Shown here in pieces: positions 16,341-21,940 of a stretch of DNA of 21,940 nt. How positions within the stretch are numbered: the first letter of the stretch is position 1; each line of letters begins with the position of its first letter. The translations under genes were made by a program, and so were the position numbers. The notes beneath the pieces are model-generated. The model was not told where the DNA came from. It did no database searches and was given only the letters and a program-made list of their open reading frames with translations. Origin of the DNA: JARRJY01 sp037388705 (GTDB lineage: Bacteria; Pseudomonadota; Gammaproteobacteria; UBA6429; Thiohalophilaceae); assembly GCA_037388705.1 (NCBI GenBank), contig JARRJY010000017.1:1-21940 (forward strand), in the 5' to 3' direction.

Positions 16341-16425
16341 TGGTGCCGATGGCCGGAGTCGAACCGGCACGGGTTGCCCCACCACCCCCTCAAGATGGCG
16401 TGTCTACCAATTCCACCACATCGGC
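16341..16425 (-). tRNA. leuU: tRNA-Leu(GAG)
   Basis: An 85-base class II tRNA with a complete cloverleaf. The 7-pair acceptor stem is GCCGATG with CATCGGC, the discriminator is A, and CCA is encoded. The anticodon stem is CCATC with GGTGG and the loop is TTGAGGG, giving anticodon GAG (16389-16391) for leucine codons CUC and CUU. The long variable arm is GGG-GCAA-CCC, and the T arm is GCCGG-TTCGACT-CCGGC. It begins 10 bases after the secG stop codon, so it is probably cut out of a longer mRNA. The same order, secG then tRNA-Leu(GAG), is found in E. coli (leuU). Confidence 0.97.
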
Positions 16426-16435
16426 AAATCCGGGA

Positions 16436-16792
16436 TTATTCAGAGACCGGTACGTCCGAAACTGGCACGTCATCTGATGCTGGTTTTTCTTCCTTGGTCG
16501 CCTTGTCGGCTGGCTGGGTCACTGCCGGCACGGTATCTACCACGCTTTCGGGTTGCTCCCTTTGTGCTGCCAGGTAAGTCAACGTCAGGCTGGTAATAAA
16601 AAAGGCGGTTGCCAGGATAGCCGTGGTGCGTGTTAGAAAAGAGCTCGCACCACGAGAGCCAAACACGGTACCCGATGCACCGCTGCCAAATGCTGCGCCC
16701 GCATCTGCGCCTTTACCCTGTTGAATTAACACCAGGCCAATGAGTGAGATGGCAATAACGACGTGAATAATAAGAATTATGTTGTGCAACAT
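16436..16792 (-). CDS. secG: Preprotein translocase subunit SecG
   Basis: SecG is a small inner membrane protein that assists SecYEG-SecA protein export. It has 118 residues and two membrane helices, at about 3-22 and 54-74. The loop between them has the family signature LVLIQQGKGADAGAAFGSGASGT (about 21-43), followed by FGSRGASSFLTR. The C-terminal 45 residues are acidic, rich in Pro, Val and Ala, and end in VSDVPVSE. An AGGAG site is 11 bases before the ATG. The gene follows tpiA by 22 bases and is followed at once by tRNA-Leu. Confidence 0.97.
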   Translation of the reverse strand: MLHNIILIIHVVIAISLIGLVLIQQGKGADAGAAFGSGASGTVFGSRGASSFLTRTTAILATAFFITSLTLTYLAAQREQPESVVDTVPAVTQPADKATKEEKPASDDVPVSDVPVSE

Positions 16793-16814
16793 GCTTTTGA
16801 AGCTCCTGCTTGTG

Positions 16815-17567
16815 TTAACCTGCCGCTTTGCAAATGGCCAGGAAGTCTTCGGCTTTCAGTGAGGCACCACCAATCAGGCCACCATCGATATCTTCCATTG
16901 CTAACAAATCAGCTGCATTGCCGGCATTCATACTGCCGCCATATTGAATACGTACTTTTGCCGCTACATCGGCACTGTGATCGGCAATCATTTTACGAAT
17001 TGCCGCATGGGTTTCCTGGGCCATCTCCGGGGTTGCGGTTTTACCCGTGCCAATTGCCCAGACTGGTTCATAGGCAATCACGCCTTCAGCCAGGGATTCC
17101 ACGCCCGATTGGCTTATCACCGCGTTGATCTGACGGGCACACACATCATTGGTCACACCTTTTTCACGTTCTTCCAGTGTCTCGCCAATGCATAAAATCG
17201 GCTTCAGGCCAGCCTGGCGAACCACTTCAAACTTTTCGGCAACCAGTTCATCGGTTTCACCATACAGGGTACGACGCTCCGAGTGACCCACAATAACGTA
17301 GGTACAACCGAAGTCCTTTAACATGGAGGTCGCGATTTCACCGGTAAAAGCACCGCTGGCCTCTTTGCTCACATTTTGAGCACCCCAGGCAATCGGTGAC
17401 CCCTCAAGTTGCGCCTGAACATCAGCCAGGTAAACAAACGGTGCACATACGGCTACTTCTGCACTTTTTACCTCACCGATACCCGCTTTGATACCGTCCA
17501 GCAGAGCTTTAATACTCTCGCGGGAACCATTCATTTTCCAGTTTCCAGCAATGATAGGTTGGCGCAT
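16815..17567 (-). CDS. tpiA: Triosephosphate isomerase
   Basis: This cytoplasmic enzyme interconverts dihydroxyacetone phosphate and glyceraldehyde 3-phosphate in glycolysis and gluconeogenesis. It has 250 residues, a normal TIM barrel length. The catalytic residues are all present: Lys11 in GNWKMNG, His95 in VIVGHSERR, and Glu167 in AYEPVWAIGTGKTATPE, which also holds the mobile loop 6. IQYGGSMNAGNA near residue 209 is the phosphate-binding loop. The ribosome site AGGGGA is 6 bases before the ATG. It sits between glmM (115 bases upstream) and secG. In E. coli tpiA is elsewhere, but glmM-tpiA-secG order occurs in other gammaproteobacteria. Confidence 0.98.
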   Translation of the reverse strand: MRQPIIAGNWKMNGSRESIKALLDGIKAGIGEVKSAEVAVCAPFVYLADVQAQLEGSPIAWGAQNVSKEASGAFTGEIATSMLKDFGCTYVIVGHSERRTLYGETDELVAEKFEVVRQAGLKPILCIGETLEEREKGVTNDVCARQINAVISQSGVESLAEGVIAYEPVWAIGTGKTATPEMAQETHAAIRKMIADHSADVAAKVRIQYGGSMNAGNAADLLAMEDIDGGLIGGASLKAEDFLAICKAAG

Positions 17568-17656
17568 TACAAATCCCCTAAATTTCGTCCTAAATACCCA
17601 AAATAGCGCGAAAGCTTACCTTTCGAGCCCCAATAAATCAACCGGATAAGGATACT

Positions 17657-17662
17657 ATTATA
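17657..17662 (-). promoter_or_regulatory. Possible tpiA promoter -10 element
   Basis: A perfect TATAAT is read on the minus strand in the 115-base glmM-tpiA gap. The best -35 at 18 bases spacing is CTGATT, inside the end of glmM and only three of six. The start would lie about 80 bases before tpiA. Downstream, at 17609-17625, is a hairpin CGAAAG GTAAG CTTTCG with no T run; it would be in the leader. Confidence 0.35.
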
Positions 17663-17682
17663 TATGTTCGCCGTTTTGAGAA

Positions 17683-19023
17683 TCAGCGGGAAATTGCATG
17701 GCGAACGGCATCTGCAATGGTTTCAGCACTTTGCTGAACCAGCTCGGCATTTTCTCCTTCTGCCATGACCCGGATCAGCGGCTCTGTGCCAGATGGTCGT
17801 AACAGGATACGACCGCGATCAGCCAGTTCCTGCTCGGCATTCTTCACAGCAGATATGACCCCGGGCAGGTTCATCACATCCTGGTTGCTATCGAGCCGCA
17901 CATTGATCAGCACCTGTGGGTACATGTTGAGATCAGCCAGGCAATCGGCCAGTGATTCCCCGGATTCTGCCAGCGCTGTCAGCACCTGCAACGCCGCGAT
18001 AATACCGTCCCCGGTTGTCGTCTGATCCAGGCAAATAATATGGCCGGAATTTTCGCCACCCAGTTGCCAGTCATTATTCAATAACGCTTCCATCACGTAA
18101 CGATCACCGACCTTGGCCCGCACAAAGGGGATATCCAGTCGTTCCAGGGCATGTTCCATTGCCAGGTTGGTCATCAGTGTGCCGACCACGCCTCCATCAA
18201 ACTGGCCACGCATTTTTTTATGGCGCGCAATAATATAAATCAGTTGATCACCATCAATGAGATTACCAAGATGATCCACCATCATTACCCGGTCGCCGTC
18301 ACCATCAAAGGCAATGCCCAGGTCAGCCTTTTGCAGGATAACGTTTTCCTTTAACCTGTCAGGGTGCGTGGAACCACAGTCCACGTTAATGTTAATACCA
18401 TCCGGTTCATTGCCGATGGCCACCACGTCAGCGCCAAGTTCCGCAAATACTTTCGGGGCGATGTGATAGGTTGCGCCATTGGCACAATCCAGTACGATTT
18501 TTAACCCGGACAGGGAAAGCTTATCTGGAAAAGTGCCTTTGCAATATTCGATATAACGACCCGCCGCATCTTCAACGCGAGTCGCTTTTCCCAGTAACGA
18601 TGAATCCACGCAGTTCATTTCTTTGTCCAGCTGCGCTTCTATTTCCAGTTCTGTTACATCAGGTAACTTGGTACCTTGCATGGAAAAAAACTTGATGCCG
18701 TTATCATGAAACGGATTATGCGAGGCACTGATAACAATGCCTGCACTGGCATGAAGGGTACGCGTAAGATAGGCAATGCCCGGTGTTGGCATGGGTCCCA
18801 GTAACTGGATATCGACACCGGCTGCAGACAAACCAGCCTCCAGTGCTGACTCAAACATATAGCCAGAAATGCGTGTATCCTTACCAATCACTACTTTGCT
18901 AGTGGCTTCACTGGCAAAAACCTTGCCCACCGCCCAGCCCAGTTTCATGACAAAATCAGGCGTTATAGGATATTCCCCTACCTTGCCACGAATACCATCT
19001 GTTCCAAAGTAACGTCGAGTCAT
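17683..19023 (-). CDS. glmM: Phosphoglucosamine mutase
   Basis: GlmM converts glucosamine 6-phosphate to glucosamine 1-phosphate, a step towards UDP-GlcNAc for peptidoglycan and lipopolysaccharide. The 446 residues form the four-domain phosphohexomutase fold. Ser101 in GIVISASHNPFHDNG is the phosphorylated catalytic serine. The magnesium loop is DGDGDR at 240-245. GGENSGH (about 324-330) is the sugar-binding loop and RPSGTEPLIRV (about 412-422) the phosphate-binding loop. The N-terminus RRYFGTDGIRG is typical. It follows folP by 27 bases, as in the classic folP-glmM pair. The ribosome site is weak, so coupling to folP is likely. Confidence 0.98.
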   Translation of the reverse strand: MTRRYFGTDGIRGKVGEYPITPDFVMKLGWAVGKVFASEATSKVVIGKDTRISGYMFESALEAGLSAAGVDIQLLGPMPTPGIAYLTRTLHASAGIVISASHNPFHDNGIKFFSMQGTKLPDVTELEIEAQLDKEMNCVDSSLLGKATRVEDAAGRYIEYCKGTFPDKLSLSGLKIVLDCANGATYHIAPKVFAELGADVVAIGNEPDGININVDCGSTHPDRLKENVILQKADLGIAFDGDGDRVMMVDHLGNLIDGDQLIYIIARHKKMRGQFDGGVVGTLMTNLAMEHALERLDIPFVRAKVGDRYVMEALLNNDWQLGGENSGHIICLDQTTTGDGIIAALQVLTALAESGESLADCLADLNMYPQVLINVRLDSNQDVMNLPGVISAVKNAEQELADRGRILLRPSGTEPLIRVMAEGENAELVQQSAETIADAVRHAISR

Positions 19024-19050
19024 TAATCATCCAGGATTTTAGTATCTTTA

Positions 19051-19878
19051 TTATTGGGCAGATTGTATCGCATGAACCATACGCACTGCATCAACTGTTT
19101 CACGCACATCATGGACACGTAAAATTTTTGCACCCAACCAGGTTGCCAACCCAGCCATCGCAATGCTGGCTGGCATACGTTCATCAACAGGGCGCTCCAG
19201 TAACATACCAATCATGGATTTGCGAGATACACCTACCAGTAAAGGCAATTCCAGTTCATGAAAAGATGCAAGATGTTTAAACAGGCTAAGATTATGTTGC
19301 AGGGTTTTACCAAACCCAAAGCCTGGATCAATGATCAAATGTTCTTTCTTTATGCCGGCATTCAGACAGGCGTCAATACGCTCACTTAAAAACTTTTTCA
19401 CATCAGCAACGACGTTTTCATATATCGGCTCTGCCTGCATGGTACGTGGTTCACCTTGCATATGCATGAGACAAACCGGGATCTCCAGTTGCGCAGCCAT
19501 TGCCAATGCCCCGGGTTCGCGTAAAGCTCTAACATCATTGATCAAACAGGCACCAGCTTCAGCCGCTGCTTTCATTACTTCCGGCTTACTGGTATCGATA
19601 GATATAAACGCCCTGGTTTGACTTGCTAATGATTCGATAACGGGGATAGTACGTTGCAGTTCTTCTTCAATACTGACAGCCTGTGCCCCTGGCCTGGTTG
19701 ATTCGCCACCAATATCGATAATATCAGCACCATCCTCAAGCATCTTCAAAGCCTGAGCCAGTGCTGCATCAATGCCGGAAAATTTTCCACCATCAGAAAA
19801 AGAGTCCGGGGTAACATTAAGAATACCCATCACTACAGGTGATGGGCTTTGCAAAAGTTTGGCTATCTCACCTTTCAT
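19051..19878 (-). CDS. folP: Dihydropteroate synthase
   Basis: FolP joins p-aminobenzoate to 6-hydroxymethyl-dihydropterin pyrophosphate in folate synthesis and is the target of sulfonamides. The 275 residues form a TIM barrel. Loop 1 is GILNVTPDSFSDGG (18-31) with Asn21; loop 2 is GGESTRPGA (57-65). Asp95 in ISIDTSKPE and Asn114 in INDVRAL bind the pterin, with Asp184 in DPGFGFGK and Lys220 in SRKS. LRVHDV near the C-terminus binds the pyrophosphate. It starts 13 bases after the stop of the broken DUF481 gene. No clear ribosome site precedes the ATG, and an extended -10 box lies immediately upstream, so a leaderless transcript is conceivable. Confidence 0.98.
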   Translation of the reverse strand: MKGEIAKLLQSPSPVVMGILNVTPDSFSDGGKFSGIDAALAQALKMLEDGADIIDIGGESTRPGAQAVSIEEELQRTIPVIESLASQTRAFISIDTSKPEVMKAAAEAGACLINDVRALREPGALAMAAQLEIPVCLMHMQGEPRTMQAEPIYENVVADVKKFLSERIDACLNAGIKKEHLIIDPGFGFGKTLQHNLSLFKHLASFHELELPLLVGVSRKSMIGMLLERPVDERMPASIAMAGLATWLGAKILRVHDVRETVDAVRMVHAIQSAQ

Positions 19879-19885
19879 CCATCAG

Positions 19886-19894
19886 AATATATCA
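19886..19894 (-). promoter_or_regulatory. Possible extended -10 promoter immediately upstream of folP
   Basis: The minus strand reads TGATATATT, an extended -10 pattern (TG, one base, then TATATT). Its TG is part of the TGA stop codon of the preceding reading frame. The -35 at 17 bases is poor (TTACAC). The predicted transcript start falls within a base or two of the folP ATG. AT-rich sequence can produce this by chance. Confidence 0.3.
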
Positions 19895-20541
19895 GAAGTT
19901 ATATACCAGTGTAACGGCAATCTCCTTATCCGTTTTTTCTACGCCAACCGGTACTACAGATACATGCTTGATGGTATAGGTGATTTTTGATGCCAGCTTG
20001 GCATTGATTTTTGATTTTAGTGCGGAAACAGATTTCGTGATGGTCGCCTTATCACCACCTTCAACAGTTAACTTCTCGTTAAAGATGGTTGACTTGCTGA
20101 TCTTCCAGTCAAGCTCCATACCAGCATAAAGAATACCTTCATTGTCTTTTTCACCCGTATCAAGTTCACTGCGACGCGTGCCAGCACCAATTTCTGCATC
20201 CAGTTCTAAATCTTCACGCGTGATAATTTTATGCCCGTAACCAATAACCAGGCTAGCCTGGTAATCATAGCCACTGAAACGATCATCCTCATACCTTAAT
20301 AAACCAAAGATATACGTGTTGCTTCAGCGACAAAGGTATGCTTCCACTTATCACGTTCATTTATCAGCTTGGTCTTGGCGTTCAAGTTTTCTGTTTCAGT
20401 GTTACCCGAGGTAGAAATAAAACCCAGCTCAGCTTCCCCTTTCCAGCTTGAAGCGGTTGCCTCTTCGGCCGCCAACACGGGTGTTGTAAACAATACCGCC
20501 ACAAAGCCTGTTACATATTTATACCTGACTATCTTTAACAT
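19892..20541 (-). pseudogene. DUF481 family exported protein gene, disrupted by an internal out-of-frame deletion
   Basis: The 5' part encodes MLKIVRYKYVTGFVAVLF and then an Ala-rich cleavage region (TPVLA-AEE), a signal peptide. It is followed by GEAELGFISTSGNTETENL, the typical DUF481 start (a YdiY-like beta-barrel or surface protein). That frame ends at a TAA near 20296, after EATRISLVY. The rest of the family continues in another frame from about 20325: NTYIFGLLRYEDDRFSGYDY, then IGYGHKII, to the C-terminal VTLVYNF and TGA at 19892. Around 20-30 residues normally found between these parts seem to be missing. I chose ATG 20541; GTG 20565 is an in-frame alternative. A real deletion is likelier than a sequencing slip, because residues and not just a base are missing, but an assembly error is possible. 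The gene lies just behind mscS. Confidence 0.75.
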
Positions 20542-20568
20542 TGTTTGTCTCGAATTGTGTTTCACTTT

Positions 20569-21393
20569 CTAGCTTGCATCTTTAAAAAGGTGAACATCTG
20601 TTTGTGGATATGGAATTGATATTCCGTTTGCATCAAACTCTGTCTTGATGGTTTCAAGTAAATCGGAACGCACATTCCAGTAGTCTGCAGAATTGACCCA
20701 CGGCCGTACAGCCAGGTCGACACTGCTTGCACCCAGTTCACTCACCATAATGACCGGTTCAGGATCTTCTAAAACACGTGATTCATTACCGAGTATTTTC
20801 TCAAGCAAATCCCTCGCAACCTTGATGTCATCGTCATATCCAATACCGATTACCATGTCAATACGTCTTGTATTACGCGCACTGAAATTGGTAATCACAT
20901 CACCGTAGATTTTTGAGTTAGGTACATTGATTTCACGATTATCACCTGTGCGCATGATGGTATTAAAAATACCTGTTTTTTCTACAACACCGTTTATACC
21001 TGCCGCATCGATAAAATCACCAATCTTGAACGGTTTAAACATAACAATCATGACACCTGCTGCAAAGTTGGATAGAGAATCCTTTAATGCCAGACCAACG
21101 GCTATACCTGCTGCAGCAAATATGGCAAGCACAGACTTGGTATCAACACCTAACTGATCAAGTGCAGCAACAATAACTACAACCATTAATGCTGCTTTGA
21201 GCAGGCTACCAAGAAAATTCACCAACACATGATCAAGGCTGGATTTAACCATTAATTGCTTAACAGATTTAACAACGACTTTTGCAAGCCATTTCCCGAC
21301 AACAAAAATGATAATTGCTAATACAAGATTAATACCCCAGGGAATAGCGTAATCATTAATGATTTGTTGATAGTTTTCCAAATTCCAGTCCAT
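20569..21393 (-). CDS. mscS: Small-conductance mechanosensitive channel, MscS type
   Basis: MscS channels open under membrane tension and release solutes during hypo-osmotic shock. The 274 residues match the length of E. coli MscS (286) and align over nearly the whole chain. There are three membrane helices at about 20-40, 60-80 and 86-122. The pore helix AAAGIAVGLALKDSLSNF (93-110) and AAGVMIVMFKPFKIGDF carry the Ala/Gly packing pattern of the channel. VPNSKIYGDVITNFS (158-171) belongs to the middle beta domain. The end SIPYPQTDVHLF is the conserved C-terminal motif. A GGGGAG ribosome site precedes the ATG. It is preceded by the ftsH terminator and its own likely promoter, and followed 27 bases later by the DUF481 ATG. 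Confidence 0.95.
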   Translation of the reverse strand: MDWNLENYQQIINDYAIPWGINLVLAIIIFVVGKWLAKVVVKSVKQLMVKSSLDHVLVNFLGSLLKAALMVVVIVAALDQLGVDTKSVLAIFAAAGIAVGLALKDSLSNFAAGVMIVMFKPFKIGDFIDAAGINGVVEKTGIFNTIMRTGDNREINVPNSKIYGDVITNFSARNTRRIDMVIGIGYDDDIKVARDLLEKILGNESRVLEDPEPVIMVSELGASSVDLAVRPWVNSADYWNVRSDLLETIKTEFDANGISIPYPQTDVHLFKDAS

Positions 21394-21440
21394 GGTATTT
21401 CTCCCCAGAAATTATTGTTAAATTGTTTATATACGGAGAT

Positions 21441-21449
21441 TGTATAGCA
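21441..21449 (-). promoter_or_regulatory. Possible extended -10 promoter of mscS
   Basis: The minus strand reads TGCTATACA, an extended -10 type element, in the AT-rich gap between the ftsH terminator and mscS. No good -35 hexamer is present at 17 bases. The start would lie about 40 bases before mscS. A 12-base palindrome, ATTGTTAACAAT (21479-21490), lies upstream and could be an operator, but this is only a guess. Confidence 0.4.
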
Positions 21450-21496
21450 GGTATTTTCTATAAAATGATTTTTTTACAATTGTTAACAATGTTGAA

Positions 21497-21524
21497 ATAA
21501 AAAACGCCCTCTAAGGGGCGTTTT
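21497..21524 (-). terminator. Intrinsic terminator of ftsH
   Basis: A perfect 9-pair stem, AAAACGCCC with GGGCGTTTT, and a 6-base loop CTTAGA are followed on the minus strand by TTATTT after the closing T run. It lies 22 bases after the ftsH stop. It separates ftsH from mscS and the folP group. Confidence 0.9.
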
Positions 21525-21546
21525 GGTTGAGAATAGTTTATATCGG

Positions 21547-21940
21547 TTAGTGCTCTCCAGCGGGACCACCAATCTTGCCTTCACCTTTATCTTTGGTGGT
21601 TTTTTCAGTATCAGATGATGAACCAGCACCACCTGAAGGCGTCTGATCATCCCAACCATCTGGTTCACGAACCGGTTTACCTTCCATGATGTCATTGATC
21701 TGATTTTCATCAATGGTTTCATACTTCATCAGAGCTTCCGACATGGCATGTAATTTATCAATGTTGTCGGTCAGTATTTGTTCGGCACGCTTGTAATTTC
21801 GATCAATGATACTGCGAATTTCCTCATCAATGATATGTGCTGTTTCATCTGAAACATTTTTATGCTGGGCAACTGAATGACCAAGAAAGACTTCGCCTTC
21901 CTCTTCATCATAAGTCATTGGCCCCAAACGTTCAGACAGG
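21547..21940 (-). CDS. ftsH: ATP-dependent zinc metalloprotease FtsH, C-terminal part (5' end outside window)
   Basis: FtsH is a hexameric inner-membrane AAA protease that degrades membrane proteins and short-lived regulators. Only the last 130 or so residues are in the window; the AAA and HExxH zinc regions lie beyond the edge. The visible part begins LSERLGPMTY and shows EEEGEVFLG, NVSDETAHIIDEEIRSIID and RAEQILTDNIDKLHAMSEALMKYET, the conserved helical part of the peptidase domain. The end, from about WDDQTPSGGAGSSSD to GGPAGEH, is a low-complexity hydrophilic tail, as is common in FtsH. The stop at 21547 is followed by a strong terminator. Confidence 0.96.
   Translation of the reverse strand, partial: LSERLGPMTYDEEEGEVFLGHSVAQHKNVSDETAHIIDEEIRSIIDRNYKRAEQILTDNIDKLHAMSEALMKYETIDENQINDIMEGKPVREPDGWDDQTPSGGAGSSSDTEKTTKDKGEGKIGGPAGEH

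Noticed and set aside
21479..21490. 12-base palindrome ATTGTTAACAAT upstream of mscS as an operator
   Set aside because: It lies in very AT-rich DNA where such palindromes arise by chance, and I recognise no regulator site. It is mentioned under the mscS promoter only as a possibility.
1..21940. Mobile elements, CRISPR arrays, toxin-antitoxin or defence genes
   Set aside because: I looked for transposase or integrase motifs, terminal inverted repeats, regularly spaced repeats and small paired genes, and found none. The block is conserved core-genome sequence apart from the mscS-DUF481 insertion.

Overview
The window is a single-direction block: every gene I can support is read from the minus strand, so transcription runs from position 21940 towards 1. 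The proteins and gene order point to a gammaproteobacterium with aerobic or otherwise respiratory metabolism. The order ftsH, folP, glmM, secG, tRNA-Leu(GAG) matches the E. coli ftsH-folP-glmM-secG-leuU cluster. Complex I proteins such as NuoB, NuoD and NuoE are of the proteobacterial type, with separate nuoC and nuoD. I cannot name a genus from sequence alone.

Layout, in direction of transcription. (1) 21940-21547: the 3' end of ftsH, closed by a strong intrinsic terminator. (2) 21393-19892: an mscS channel gene and a DUF481-type exported protein gene that is broken by an out-of-frame internal deletion. This pair sits between ftsH and folP, which are adjacent in E. coli. (3) 19878-16436: folP, glmM, tpiA and secG, covering folate synthesis, cell wall precursor synthesis, glycolysis and protein export. 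(4) 16425-16341: tRNA-Leu(GAG) with an encoded CCA, then an intrinsic terminator. (5) 16190-1584: a consensus-like sigma70 promoter, a leader with three small hairpins, and the complete 14-gene nuoABCDEFGHIJKLMN operon for proton-pumping NADH:quinone oxidoreductase. (6) 1565-1251: a small DUF2818 membrane protein gene directly behind nuoN. (7) 1087-1: the 5' part of a gene for a membrane sensor with a large periplasmic Cache-like domain and the start of a HAMP domain, cut by the window edge.

The nuo genes are tightly packed, with 4-10 bp overlaps or gaps mostly below 45 bp; the largest internal gap is 66 bp, between nuoE and nuoF. NuoE, F and G form the NADH-oxidising arm, NuoB, C, D and I the connecting and quinone-reducing arm, and NuoA, H, J, K, L, M and N the membrane proton-pumping arm. 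All expected iron-sulfur ligands are visible, but the NuoG cluster N7 is absent.

Most of the window is conserved housekeeping DNA. I see no mobile element, CRISPR array, defence system or other clearly new multi-gene system. The points that merit a second look are the structured nuo leader, the DUF2818 gene attached to complex I, the mscS-DUF481 insertion with its broken member, and a possible leaderless folP promoter. No gene-free stretch exceeds 300 bases; the longest non-coding stretch is between nuoA and the tRNA gene (about 270 bases), and it holds the nuo promoter, leader and upstream terminator.
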